From: Eubacteriales bacterium
GTDB lineage: Bacteria; Bacillota; Clostridia; Christensenellales; CAG-138
Reading direction: 5' to 3'
NCBI GenBank assembly: GCA_021373115.1
Contig: JAJFTI010000038.1
Coordinates: 1 to 49,427, forward strand
DNA: 49,427 bases
Of this stretch, positions 41,825 to 49,427 are shown in pieces (the stretch's first letter is position 1; the number at the start of each line of letters is the position of its first letter). Both the position numbers and the translations under genes were made by a program. Below the pieces are notes generated by a model, which saw nothing but the letters and a program-made list of their open reading frames with translations, had not been told where the DNA came from and ran no database searches.

Positions 41825-42193
41825 TTACCAGCTTTTTTCCGCGTGGCGGCAAATAGCGGCGAACGTTTCGGCGGAGATGTCATGCTCCATTCGGCAGGCA
41901 TCCGCAAAAGCGGTTTCTTCGACCACGCCAAGCCGCATGAGGAATTGGGCGAGGATAAGGTGGCGCCGGTATATGCGCTCGGCAATCTCCCGCCCGGCGG
42001 GTGTGAGGGTAATGTATTTATCGTCCGCCATGCGAATGTAGTCGTTTTCACGCAATAGCTTCGTGGCATGGCTGACGCTTGCTTTGGTAACGCCGAGACT
42101 CGCGGCAATATCCACGGAGCGCGCACAGCCGCTTTTTTCCTGCTGAATGAGGATCTGTTCGAGATAATCTTCAATCGATTCGTTCACCTGCAT
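41825..42193 (-). CDS. DtxR/MntR-type metal-dependent repressor, short form
   Basis: 122 residues. The N-terminal winged helix has SVDIAASLGVTKASVSHATKLLREN (~25-50) and YITLTPAGREIAERIYRRHLILAQFL, followed by the start of the metal-binding dimerisation domain (DACRMEHDISAETFAAICRH, with Cys, Glu and His ligands). It lacks the SH3-like third domain of DtxR, like MntR-sized proteins. AGGGGGTGCGGAC precedes the ATG. It is divergent from feoAB, whose promoter is covered by inverted repeats of the TTAG/CTAA type expected for this family, so it is most likely the Fe(II)-responsive repressor of feo. Confidence 0.92.
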   Translation of the reverse strand: MQVNESIEDYLEQILIQQEKSGCARSVDIAASLGVTKASVSHATKLLRENDYIRMADDKYITLTPAGREIAERIYRRHLILAQFLMRLGVVEETAFADACRMEHDISAETFAAICRHAEKSW

Positions 42194-42316
42194 GTCCGCA
42201 CCCCCTTTTTGTCCTGTATCCTATGCTACACCCCGTACCGGGGAAATTCAAGGAAAAATCCGGCCGAAGGATCCTTGCGCGGGGTGGAGAACGGCAGACG
42301 ACTGTTTCAACAGGGA

Positions 42317-42345
42317 TTGACAACTCGAGTTAGATGCTGTAAACT
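42317..42345 (+). promoter_or_regulatory. feoA-feoB promoter
   Basis: TTGACA (42317-42322), 17 bp spacer, TAAACT (42340-42345), followed by a leader of about 75 bases. Confidence 0.75.
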
Positions 42346-42371
42346 GCTAACTGGAGTTAGAACACTCTAAC
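42322..42371. promoter_or_regulatory. cluster of DtxR-like operator repeats at the feo promoter
   Basis: Three inverted repeats: AACTCGAGTT (42322-42331), CTAACTGGAGTTAG (42347-42360) and GTTAGAACACTCTAAC (42356-42371). The first lies in the promoter spacer, the others over the start of transcription, ideal for repression. The CTAA/TTAG arms resemble DtxR/IdeR boxes. Confidence 0.7.
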
Positions 42372-42427
42372 AGCGATCCGACAAACCGGCTGCCGGTGGC
42401 TGGGCGGACAGGAATGAGGTTTGAACG

Positions 42428-42817
42428 ATGACATTGGACGAGTTGAAAGCAGGACAAACGGCCGTGATACGCGCGGTTGGCGGCGTCGGCGCACTGCGGC
42501 TGCGGCTGCTGGATATGGGGCTGATCCCAAGGACAAAGGTAACGCTGATCAAGGCCGCGCCGATGGGGGATCCAATTGAGATTTGCGTGCGCGGTTACGA
42601 GCTGACGCTGCGAAAGGACGATGCGCGCAGCATTGCGCTTGCCGAAGGAGAGGAGAACAAAGATGATCTTTGCGCTTGCGGGGAATCAGAACTCGGGAAA
42701 AACGACGCTGTTCAATGCGCTTACGGGGTCCAAACAGCATGTCGGAAACTTTCCGGGCGTGACGGTGGATCAGAAAGCGGGAGAGGTTCGCGGGGTAAAG
42801 GGCGCGGAGGTCGTTGA
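42428..42817 (+). CDS. feoA: ferrous iron transport protein A, running on into feoB
   Basis: The first ~75 residues are a complete FeoA SH3-like domain: MTLDELKAGQTAVIRAVGG, RLRLLDMGLIPRTKVTL and MGDPIEICVRGYELTLRKDDARSI. Normal FeoA stops about here, but no stop codon occurs before feoB begins at 42663. The frame runs a further 155 bases out of frame inside feoB, giving 129 residues with a Gly/Arg/Ser-rich end that looks like shadow sequence. Either the stop was lost, or a frameshift lies near 42650. GAGG eight bases upstream fixes the ATG. FeoA assists the FeoB iron channel. Confidence 0.88.
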   Translation: MTLDELKAGQTAVIRAVGGVGALRLRLLDMGLIPRTKVTLIKAAPMGDPIEICVRGYELTLRKDDARSIALAEGEENKDDLCACGESELGKNDAVQCAYGVQTACRKLSGRDGGSESGRGSRGKGRGGR

Positions 42818-44666
42818 CCTGCCGGGGATTTACTCTATTCGCCCGTATACGCAGGAGGAGATCGTTTCACGAGACTTCATTCTCGACGGCAAGCCGGACG
42901 GCATCATCAACATCGTAGACGCGACCAATCTGGAGCGGAATCTGTATCTTACGCTGCAGCTGCTGGAAATGCGAATTCCCATGGTGGTTGCGCTGAATAT
43001 GATGGACGAAGTGCGCGAAAACGGCGGTTCGGTCAACGTGAAACTGCTTGGCAGTTTGCTCGGCGTTCCCGTTGTCCCCATTGTGGCCGCAAAAAATGAA
43101 GGCGTATCCGAACTGGTTAACCAGGCCGTGCTCGTGGTTAAAAAGCGGATGCTTCCCGCGGTTCAGGATTTTTGTCCGGACGGGGCGGTGCACCGCTGCA
43201 TCCATTCCGTTGCCCATGTAATTGAGGATCACGCGCGGGCGATCGGCGTTTCGCCGCGTTTTTGCGCGACCAAATTGATTGAAGGCGACGAAAGCCTGCA
43301 GGAGCGCCTGGAACTGGATCAAAACGAGGTCGAGCTGATTGAACACAGCGTTCTGGAAATGGAACATGAAACGGGCTTCGACCGCAACGAAGCGCTCGCG
43401 GATATGCGCTATACGTTTATTGAACATGTGGTTGGCGAAGCGGTGGTCAAGTGCCGCGAGAGCCGCGAGCACCGGCGAAGCGTGGCAATCGACCGGGTGC
43501 TCACGGGAAAATACACCGCGCTTCCCGTCTTCTTCGGGGTGATGTTCCTTGTGTTCTGGCTGACGTTCAACGTAATCGGCAGCTCGCTTTCCGACCTGCT
43601 CTCAACGGGAATCAACGCGCTGACGGCCCTGGTGGATCGGGGGCTGACCGCCTATGGCATCAATCCGGTCGTGCAAAGCCTGATTATCGACGGCGTGTTT
43701 GCGGGCGTTGGCAGCGTGTTGAGCTTTTTGCCCATCGTGGTGACGCTGTTCTTCTTTCTCTCCATTCTGGAGGATACGGGGTATATGGCGCGCATCGCGT
43801 TCGTGATGGACCGGCTGCTGCGCAAAATTGGGCTCTCCGGGCGCAGCTTCGTACCGATGCTGATTGGCTTTGGCTGTTCCGTTCCCGCGATTATGGCAAC
43901 ACGGACGCTCGCTTCCGACCGCGACCGCAAGATGACGATTCTGCTCACTCCGTTTATGAGCTGCTCGGCGAAGATACCGATCTACGCGGTGTTCTGCGCT
44001 GCCTTTTTTGCACGGTACCAGGCACTCGTAATGATCGGGTTGTATTGCTCTGGCATCGTTCTGGCGGTTCTCGTTGCGCTGATTTTAAAGGGTACCGCGT
44101 TTCGCGGGGAGCCGGTTCCGTTTGTAATGGAGCTGCCGAACTACCGCATGCCTTCGCCCAAGAACGTGTTGCTGCTGCTCTGGGAAAAGGCGAAGGATTT
44201 TCTGGAGCGCGCGTTTACCATTATTCTGCTTGCGAGCATCGTGATTTGGTTTTTACAGTCGTTCGATACGCGGTTTAACGTGGTTTCACAGAGCGCGGAT
44301 AGCCTGCTCGCGATGGTCGGGCGATTGATTGCGCCGGTCTTTGCGCCGCTTGGGTTTGGGGACTGGCGGATCGCTACCTCGCTCATCTCCGGCTTTGTCG
44401 CCAAGGAGGCGGTGGTCAGCACGCTCTCCGTGCTGCTTGGCACAGGCGTCGCCAGCCTGCACACCGTACTACCGGGGCTGTTTACCGCGTTGTCCGCCGT
44501 GAGCTTTCTGCTCTTTACGCTGCTGTATACGCCCTGTGTTGCCGCGGTGGCAACGCTGAAAAAGGAACTGAAATCCGGGGTTGCGACGGTCGGTGTCGTT
44601 GCGATGCAGTGTGTCATTGCATGGATCGTTGCGTTCGCAGTGTATCAGATTGGAGGATTGGTTTAA
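42663..44666 (+). CDS. feoB: ferrous iron transporter FeoB
   Basis: 667 residues. An N-terminal G domain with GNQNSGKTTLFNALTG (G1), DLPGIYSI (G3) and LNMMDEV (G4) is joined through a helical GDI region (~165-265) to a membrane part with the two Gate motifs around GSVLSFLPIVVTLFFFLSILEDTGYMARIAF (~355) and FGCSVPAIMATRTL (~403), plus VAKEAVVSTLSVLLGTG (~580). It imports Fe(II) under anaerobic conditions. GGAG precedes the ATG at 42663, inside the feoA reading frame. The Cys-rich partner follows directly. Confidence 0.98.
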   Translation: MIFALAGNQNSGKTTLFNALTGSKQHVGNFPGVTVDQKAGEVRGVKGAEVVDLPGIYSIRPYTQEEIVSRDFILDGKPDGIINIVDATNLERNLYLTLQLLEMRIPMVVALNMMDEVRENGGSVNVKLLGSLLGVPVVPIVAAKNEGVSELVNQAVLVVKKRMLPAVQDFCPDGAVHRCIHSVAHVIEDHARAIGVSPRFCATKLIEGDESLQERLELDQNEVELIEHSVLEMEHETGFDRNEALADMRYTFIEHVVGEAVVKCRESREHRRSVAIDRVLTGKYTALPVFFGVMFLVFWLTFNVIGSSLSDLLSTGINALTALVDRGLTAYGINPVVQSLIIDGVFAGVGSVLSFLPIVVTLFFFLSILEDTGYMARIAFVMDRLLRKIGLSGRSFVPMLIGFGCSVPAIMATRTLASDRDRKMTILLTPFMSCSAKIPIYAVFCAAFFARYQALVMIGLYCSGIVLAVLVALILKGTAFRGEPVPFVMELPNYRMPSPKNVLLLLWEKAKDFLERAFTIILLASIVIWFLQSFDTRFNVVSQSADSLLAMVGRLIAPVFAPLGFGDWRIATSLISGFVAKEAVVSTLSVLLGTGVASLHTVLPGLFTALSAVSFLLFTLLYTPCVAAVATLKKELKSGVATVGVVAMQCVIAWIVAFAVYQIGGLV

Positions 44667-44667
44667 C

Positions 44668-44847
44668 ATGCGGCTGGCTGATTATCTGCTTCTTGCGCTG
44701 CTGGCGTTCGGGGTGTTTCTCGTAATTCGCAGAATGGTCAAACGGAAGAAGGAAGGTTCCTTCTGCGGCTGCGGCGGTAATTGCGCCGAATGCGGCGGCT
44801 GCGGACATGCGCAGAGCGTGAAAACGCCTCCTGTACGGAATAAATAG
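44668..44847 (+). CDS. FeoB-associated Cys-rich membrane protein
   Basis: 59 residues. One membrane helix (~5-20, YLLLALLAFGVFLVIRRMV), a basic stretch, then CGCGGNCAECGGCGH, a Cys/Gly cluster typical of the small FeoB-associated proteins (PF12669). It may take Fe(II) from the channel exit; function is not established. The ribosome site GGAGG lies inside the last codons of feoB and the ATG is 1 bp after its stop. Confidence 0.93.
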   Translation: MRLADYLLLALLAFGVFLVIRRMVKRKKEGSFCGCGGNCAECGGCGHAQSVKTPPVRNK

Positions 44848-44863
44848 AAGTGCATACCGAATT

Positions 44864-44898
44864 GCCCCGCGAAGGCTGTGTCCCGCGGGACTTTTTTA
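44864..44898 (+). terminator. feo operon terminator
   Basis: CCCGCG pairs with CGCGGG around a 12-base loop, followed shortly by TTTTTT. A second fold, GTCCC/GGGAC, is possible. Confidence 0.65.
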
Positions 44899-45064
44899 TC
44901 GGAAGCGGGCAGGGAGCGGCAGGACAGGACTTTGATCACGGAAGAATGGATGGGAATCCCATAAAATAACACACAAATCCGCTTCGTGGGAAAAACAACC
45001 GACCGTTTGATTCGCATCCGTTATCATCAACAGAGACAACCGCTTTTACGGAGCAGAGGAGAAT

Positions 45065-45400
45065 ATGGAACGGAACAAAGAAAAGAGCTTTGTGGAAGAA
45101 ACCAATATTTGCTTTTGCGCGGGCGCGTTTCCGCGCGAAACACGTCCGGCTGGCGAGGAACGCGTGCTGATTCTCGGCACGGACGGCTGGAAGCGCCGCT
45201 GGCTCGCGCGCTCCGTCTCAAAAGCGCTTGCCGATCTCGGAGAAAGCGAGCCGATTTGCTTTCGCGCGGACCCAGCCGACCAGGAACGCTACTATGTGCT
45301 GGGTACGCCCGCGCTCGTCATCGACGGAACGGTCGTCTCTGTCGGCTGCGTGCTGAGCCGCCATCAGGCGCGCATCTATCTTGAACGATACCTATCATAA
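45065..45400 (+). CDS. thioredoxin-fold protein lacking CxxC, permease partner
   Basis: 111 residues. The C-terminal ~75 residues match the small thioredoxin-like proteins encoded with DUF318/ArsP permeases (VLILGTD... LGTPALVIDGTVVSVGCVLS). The active-site position, normally GCxxC, reads GTDGWKRR, so both redox cysteines are missing; TPALVIDG, the cis-Pro region, is intact. An N-terminal extension contains CFC. GAGGAGAAT precedes the ATG. It lies 20 bp before the split permease genes and is probably their operon leader. Without cysteines it would act as a binding or scaffold module. Confidence 0.72.
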   Translation: MERNKEKSFVEETNICFCAGAFPRETRPAGEERVLILGTDGWKRRWLARSVSKALADLGESEPICFRADPADQERYYVLGTPALVIDGTVVSVGCVLSRHQARIYLERYLS

Positions 45401-45420
45401 AAAGCACGGAGGAACACCGC

Positions 45421-45900
45421 TTGTTTACCTACATTCTCTATGCGCTCGCCATCACGGGGCTCGCGATCTCGTTCTTTCGAGATCGGCAGAAGACGAAGAT
45501 GGCGCTCGTCAAGGCCTGGAAGGCGTTTGAAAACATACTGCCGCAGATTTTGACGATTTTTCTCGTCATCGGCTTTGCGCTGGCGATTTTCCCGCCGGAG
45601 ATGATCCGAAAGCTGTTGGGCTCGGAGAGCGGCATATGGGGTGTGCTCGCCGCGGCGGCCATCGGCTCCGTTACGCTGATACCGGGATTTATCGCGTTCC
45701 CTCTGGCGGCGGCGCTGCTCAAGAGCGGCGCGGGGTATATGCAGCTCGCGGCGTTCGTCTCCACGCTGATGATGGTCGGCATCATTACGATTCCGATTGA
45801 GCGTAAAACGTTTGGACTGCGCTCGACGATTACGCGAAACGCGACCGCGTTCGCCTTTTCCTTCGTGGTTGCAATCGTGATGGGGGTGGTGTTGAAATGA
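45421..45900 (+). CDS. DUF318/ArsP-type permease, first half
   Basis: 159 residues, four to five membrane helices. ILPQILTIFLVIGFALAIFPPEMIRKLLGSESG and GSVTLIPGFIAFPLAAALLKSGAGYMQLAAFVSTLMMVG are typical of one half of the PF03773 permease. Full-length relatives (ArsP) export organoarsenicals; short two-gene versions like this are common in Clostridia and uncharacterised. The start is a TTG with GGAGG upstream. Its TGA overlaps the ATG of the second half, so the two are translationally coupled and probably form one transporter. Confidence 0.87.
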   Translation: MFTYILYALAITGLAISFFRDRQKTKMALVKAWKAFENILPQILTIFLVIGFALAIFPPEMIRKLLGSESGIWGVLAAAAIGSVTLIPGFIAFPLAAALLKSGAGYMQLAAFVSTLMMVGIITIPIERKTFGLRSTITRNATAFAFSFVVAIVMGVVLK

Positions 45901-46508
45901 GCAAACAGAAACCGATGATGCAGTCGGAAGCGCAGAACGCGTCGGGGCAAAAACCCGCACAGCCCGGCAGCCCGAAGCAGCCGTTTCTCAAGCGCTACGG
46001 TGCGTTTTTCCTCCTGCTGGCGGCGGGCGTCGCCGCGGGACTGGCGCTGCCTGATTTGGGCAGGCAGGCGCTTAGTAACACGCTCGGCAGCCTGAAGGAA
46101 ATGCTCTCCGTCCTCCCGCCGATCTTTGTGCTTCTGGGGCTGCTGGATGTTTGGGTGGATCGCGCGACGATGGTGAAGTATACCGGAAAAGGCTCCGGCT
46201 TCAAGGGCGTTCTGATTGCGTTTCTGCTCGGATCGGCGGCGGCGGGGCCGCTCTACGCGGCATTTCCGTTTGCGGGGGTTATGCTAAAAAAGGGCAGCAG
46301 TCTGACGAATGTGCTGATTTTTATTGGCGCGTGGTCAACGACGAAGATTCCGCTTCTGGCGTTTGAGGCGGCGAGCATGGGGCTGAAATTCACGCTGATC
46401 CGGCTCGGATTGAGCCTCGTCGGCATTCCGCTGATTGCGCTCGTTACGGAAAAAACACTGCGCAAGCAGGATTTCGAAGAGATCCGGTCGCTCAATGGTG
46501 TTCAATAA
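45897..46508 (+). CDS. DUF318/ArsP-type permease, second half
   Basis: 203 residues. A hydrophilic, Gln/Pro-rich N-terminus (~1-33) precedes membrane helices with PPIFVLLGLLDVWVDRATMVKYTGKGSG and LLGSAAAGPLYAAFPFAGVMLKKGSS, the partner half of PF03773. GAWSTTKIPLLAFEAASMG is also characteristic. Start ATG overlaps the stop of the first half (ATGA). It is closed by a terminator. A metal or organometal efflux role is only a family-based guess. Confidence 0.87.
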   Translation: MSKQKPMMQSEAQNASGQKPAQPGSPKQPFLKRYGAFFLLLAAGVAAGLALPDLGRQALSNTLGSLKEMLSVLPPIFVLLGLLDVWVDRATMVKYTGKGSGFKGVLIAFLLGSAAAGPLYAAFPFAGVMLKKGSSLTNVLIFIGAWSTTKIPLLAFEAASMGLKFTLIRLGLSLVGIPLIALVTEKTLRKQDFEEIRSLNGVQ

Positions 46509-46539
46509 TCAATCGAGAAGACGACATACGATTTGACAA

Positions 46540-46567
46540 AACGGGGTGGGAACACCTCGTTTTTTTA
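46540..46567 (+). terminator. terminator of the permease operon
   Basis: ACGGGGTG pairs with CACCTCGT (one G-T pair) around four bases, then a T-run. Confidence 0.82.
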
Positions 46568-46602
46568 CAAATTCTACCCGTGCAAACAGAACGAATGTTT
46601 GG

Positions 46603-46608
46603 TATAAT
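46603..46608 (+). promoter_or_regulatory. extended -10 of the NlpC/P60 gene
   Basis: TGGTATAAT about 100 bp before the start; -35 unclear. Confidence 0.5.
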
Positions 46609-46716
46609 CGGGGCTAGTGCAGCAGAGCGCCTTGTTTGAAAAAAAACAAAAATTCCGGTAATTTTTTGGCCTGAATCTGGTTTATTCTTTCGGTATCAAA
46701 CGAAAGGATCAATCCC

Positions 46717-48993
46717 ATGAAGAAAAACCAAACTTCGATTCTAACCTCAATCAACGTTGTCACCTCTGCGTTGGATAGGGCTGCTGCAAAAGCGAAAGCG
46801 GGCAGCAACACGAGTGCAGTGAATCCTGTGAAAACAGGCACCACGGGAGCGAACCCTAGCTCGAGCGGCATTTTACCTGCTGCATCGACGGCGAATCGAG
46901 CGGGACAGACGGCACAGAAGGTGTACTTGGCTGGACAAGGCGTAAACGACGCCGTTTTTCTGAACGAGAGACAAGCTCTTGAAGCGCAGCTCGTTCGTCA
47001 ACTGCCCAAGGATTTTCCCATTCAGAATTGGGAGAGTATGCCGGTAAAAGCACAGGTATTCGCCATGCAGCAGAGCGGGTTGTCCAAAGAGGAGCAGTGG
47101 ACTCTACTGAATGCGACTGCGCCATTCAAAGTGCTTGTAACCGCTACCCCAATTGTGACATCCAGAACGAGCAATGCGGCAAGTTACGAAAAACAACCGG
47201 GACTCAAGCTGCCGGTAAGCGTACGCCCGGATTCATCATCCGGATCACGCAATACGGGAAGTTCCGGAGGGCAGCAGTCTCCGTTTTCGGGGCAGGACGC
47301 CGAAACGCAGCGAGCGGAACAACGCGCGTCCCGACAGGCGACGGACGCATACCACCAACTGAACGAAGCGCTGGAAAGTAAAAACGTGGATGCGAGCAGT
47401 CTTTCCGGCACGGGAAACGATATTTATAAAAGTACCCGAATTGCAATGGCAAATGCTGTTCTGCAAGGGACATTGGATTCGAGCAAACAGTCAAAAATGA
47501 TCGAAGATGCGAGCGCAGGAATCGCATCGGGAAAAACAGCGCCAAAGACGGTTCAGGACTGGAATGAGAGGGTTGCTTTTGCGGATACCGAATCAAAGAA
47601 ACTGATGGACACGCTCGATAGCGTGCATGTTGACACCGACCATCTCACCACGCAGCAAAGCTATATCATTGAAAAAGCAGAGCGGATGTTAAGGGATGGG
47701 ATCATTTCCGGAACGTTGACAAAAGACGGGGCGAACGAGATGATTCGCCGAATCTGTAATAATGTGACGAGCGAAACGACGCCACCGAAGGGAGTAACGT
47801 ATGTTACGTTGTTTGATCCGAAATTGGACTTAAGGAGCGAAGAGGCAAAACGAAACCAGATTATGATACGGCGAGGGGCGGCATTCAACCAAGCGGGTCA
47901 ACTTTTGGATGATGCGCTTGAAGGTATTAACGTTGATACAAGCAAAATGTCGGATCAGCAGAAAAGAATCGTACTGGCGGAACAACAAAATCTCGCCGAC
48001 GGCATGCTGAATGGGTCGATAAAAGGTGATGCCATCAATGAATTTGTTGATACGGTCTGCTACAGGATAGCAACAGAAACGACGCCACCGCCGGGGGTAA
48101 CGTATGTTACGATAATGGATCCGGGTTATAAACGACGTATGGAAGCTGAAAAAGAAGAAAGAAAAGAAGAAAAGAAGAAAAGTGATATAGAATTCAACGG
48201 TAAAGTGATATCTACAACCAAAGAAATGGATAACTTACTGAAAAATGAGATAGGCTTTGACATTGGAAAGTTAACCGAAGCTCAAAAGACATTATACAAT
48301 AATGCGATTAGAGATATTCGAAACAAACTAATGAATGGGCAGTTAACAGAAGAGGATAAAGATCAGATTTTCCATACCCTTGCTAACAGATTATCAACAA
48401 GGGTGTATGAGTACGAGTATAGAAATGCTTATGGGAAGAAGGCATTAGGAACTGTCACTACTGATGAGTTGATTAATCCAGAGGATAATAGTGATGGTGC
48501 AAGGGCTGCGAGATACATATTGGAACCAGTTGCGCAAAAGATAGGTTATAATGACCCAACAATTCTCAATCCACACGCAGACCCGAATGAAAAGCGAAAA
48601 TGGATCAATATCGACTGCTCCGGATTAGTAAAATATGCTGTATATCAGATTAACCCGGACTGGGCTGTAGAAATTTTTGGGAATGTAGCAAAATACCAAA
48701 TGGATAGAACGGGAAATAATGTGGTTTGGCAGAAAACGGATGCCACCGCCCGACCAAATATTGAGGATATGAGAGCTGGGGATTTGTTATATTGGGCGGA
48801 TGAAAGCGGCGAAGTTGTACATACAGCTATGTATATAGGGGAAGGCTTTATGGTAGAATCTGCTAAAGCAGCTAGCTTAACTGAAGTAAGATTTACAACC
48901 GTAGATGGAGATGGAAGCAAATCTGAGTTAGTACAGATAAACCGACTGGATGAAGGAGAGGTGTCGAGTTATGGGAAAAACTTCAATAACTAA
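46717..48993 (+). CDS. repeat protein with C-terminal NlpC/P60 peptidase, no signal peptide
   Basis: 758 residues. The N-terminus is hydrophilic, without a signal or membrane segment. A Ser/Thr/Gly-rich linker is at ~145-205. Four helical repeats follow (~210-272, 288-352, 388-453, 498-562); repeats 2 and 3 share the exit sequence ETTPP(K/P)GVTYVT and are 303 bp apart in DNA. The C-terminal NlpC/P60 domain (~600-745) has Cys in NIDCSGLVKYA (C634) and His in EVVHTAMYIG (H702). Such domains cut or modify peptidoglycan stem peptides. GAAAGGA precedes the ATG. Base composition drops to AT-rich from about 48150. It overlaps the start of the LRR gene. Confidence 0.82.
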   Translation: MKKNQTSILTSINVVTSALDRAAAKAKAGSNTSAVNPVKTGTTGANPSSSGILPAASTANRAGQTAQKVYLAGQGVNDAVFLNERQALEAQLVRQLPKDFPIQNWESMPVKAQVFAMQQSGLSKEEQWTLLNATAPFKVLVTATPIVTSRTSNAASYEKQPGLKLPVSVRPDSSSGSRNTGSSGGQQSPFSGQDAETQRAEQRASRQATDAYHQLNEALESKNVDASSLSGTGNDIYKSTRIAMANAVLQGTLDSSKQSKMIEDASAGIASGKTAPKTVQDWNERVAFADTESKKLMDTLDSVHVDTDHLTTQQSYIIEKAERMLRDGIISGTLTKDGANEMIRRICNNVTSETTPPKGVTYVTLFDPKLDLRSEEAKRNQIMIRRGAAFNQAGQLLDDALEGINVDTSKMSDQQKRIVLAEQQNLADGMLNGSIKGDAINEFVDTVCYRIATETTPPPGVTYVTIMDPGYKRRMEAEKEERKEEKKKSDIEFNGKVISTTKEMDNLLKNEIGFDIGKLTEAQKTLYNNAIRDIRNKLMNGQLTEEDKDQIFHTLANRLSTRVYEYEYRNAYGKKALGTVTTDELINPEDNSDGARAARYILEPVAQKIGYNDPTILNPHADPNEKRKWINIDCSGLVKYAVYQINPDWAVEIFGNVAKYQMDRTGNNVVWQKTDATARPNIEDMRAGDLLYWADESGEVVHTAMYIGEGFMVESAKAASLTEVRFTTVDGDGSKSELVQINRLDEGEVSSYGKNFNN
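47680..48125 (+). repeat. 303-bp internal duplication in the NlpC/P60 gene
   Basis: The DNA around the ETTPP...GVTYVT codons (47773 and 48076) is nearly identical over some 35 bases; flanking repeat units match at protein level with more divergence. Confidence 0.7.
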
Positions 48994-49427
48994 AAAGAAA
49001 ACATGTTTTATATTGATAGCCATATTGATTACTTTATGCCTCAGCACACATTCCCTCGCTGCAGGCGAGTTTCGCGCGCGGGATGGTAACGGCTGGAACT
49101 TGACGGCTGACGGGGTTCTTACAATCGAGAACAATGCAGGATGGCAGGATTATTTAAAACATGGCGCAAGTGAGGTAATCAATAAGCTGGTCATCGGGCA
49201 AAAACTGACAGATTTCTCTTTGTTTGATGATAATACAGACGAATTCGCTGGCAGCGGAATTGAGTGTCCTCAGTTTCAGCCAAAGCAAATTGAAGTGGAA
49301 GACGGAAACCCAACTTTTGTTATGGAAGATGGGCTGTTAATCGATACAATCAGAAAAACAGTCACATTGTCTGAGATGTCCGTGCAAAACGTGGTTATTC
49401 CAGATGGGATTCAAGAAATCGGAGCTC
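48971..49427 (+). CDS. secreted leucine-rich-repeat (BspA-like) protein, cut by window end
   Basis: 152 residues visible, no stop. The N-terminus MGKTSITKKK plus a hydrophobic core (CFILIAILITLCLS) is a signal peptide, probably cut after SLAA. A first domain with WNLTADGVLTIENN (~42-55) is common in clostridial surface proteins, and VVIPDGIQEIGA at the edge starts a BspA-type LRR_5 repeat, so a longer repeat array should follow. The ATG overlaps the last codons of the NlpC/P60 gene (20-bp overlap before its stop), with GGAGAGG upstream, so translation is coupled. The gene is AT-rich compared with the main chromosome. Confidence 0.85.
   Translation, partial: MGKTSITKKKTCFILIAILITLCLSTHSLAAGEFRARDGNGWNLTADGVLTIENNAGWQDYLKHGASEVINKLVIGQKLTDFSLFDDNTDEFAGSGIECPQFQPKQIEVEDGNPTFVMEDGLLIDTIRKTVTLSEMSVQNVVIPDGIQEIGA

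Overview
This 49.4 kb window is bacterial chromosome, about 55-58% G+C by eye, densely packed with genes that mostly start behind strong GGAGG-type ribosome sites. FloA/NfeD, a T-box leader on metG, a class B sortase, FeoA/FeoB with the Cys-rich FeoB partner, a PocR-AraC regulator with a corrinoid protein, and B12-dependent NrdJ together point to an anaerobic, Gram-positive-type Bacillota of the class Clostridia. No rRNA or other phylogenetic marker is present, so the genus is open.

Left edge (1-1790): the AT-richer end of an integrated element. A partial HTH regulator overlaps a Tn916/phage-type tyrosine integrase, which stops 70 bp from the 3' end of tRNA-Leu(UAA), a classic attachment site. 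1790-8854 is read leftward: NfeD and the flotillin FloA with a small membrane protein and a PIG-V-like mannosyltransferase, then two half-size chromate transporters, preceded by an anchored orphan and a MGDG-synthase-like glycosyltransferase. 8890-11540 holds nrdJ, with a duplicated 3' tail and stacked palindromes downstream and two NrdR-box-like sites at its promoter.

11.7-24.7 kb is metabolic: two metallo-beta-lactamase-fold hydrolases, a short ModE-type regulator with dapF, a GPH sugar transporter with a large extra loop, a PIG-L deacetylase divergent from a GH20 hexosaminidase operon (hexosaminidase, nitroreductase, PocR-AraC), a convergent corrinoid protein, a DUF2284 protein and an acetate-kinase-like enzyme.

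24.8-41.4 kb is largely housekeeping: sortase B from an apparently leaderless promoter, the T-box-controlled metG-GNAT-tatD operon, back-to-back promoters sharing one -35 with pth-mfd, a SurA-like foldase lipoprotein, a rubredoxin with an unusual CxC knuckle, an orphan metal/cobalamin-type binding lipoprotein, a proline-iminopeptidase-like hydrolase, ftsW and an ftsQ with acidic and calcium-loop-like extensions.

41.4-46.5 kb: a frameshifted NTF2-like pseudogene, then a DtxR-type regulator divergent from feoA-feoB-Cys-rich protein, whose promoter is covered by inverted repeats, and a thioredoxin-fold/split permease operon. 46.7 kb to the right edge: a long repeat protein ending in an NlpC/P60 domain but lacking a signal peptide, overlapping a secreted leucine-rich-repeat protein cut by the window end; base composition falls sharply inside the first gene, suggesting a mosaic acquired unit.

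The most unusual signals are the twin 'gene tail + stop + AT-rich hairpin' duplications at nrdJ and ftsQ, the NlpC/P60-LRR pair, two leaderless promoters with identical geometry, and feoA running out of frame into feoB.
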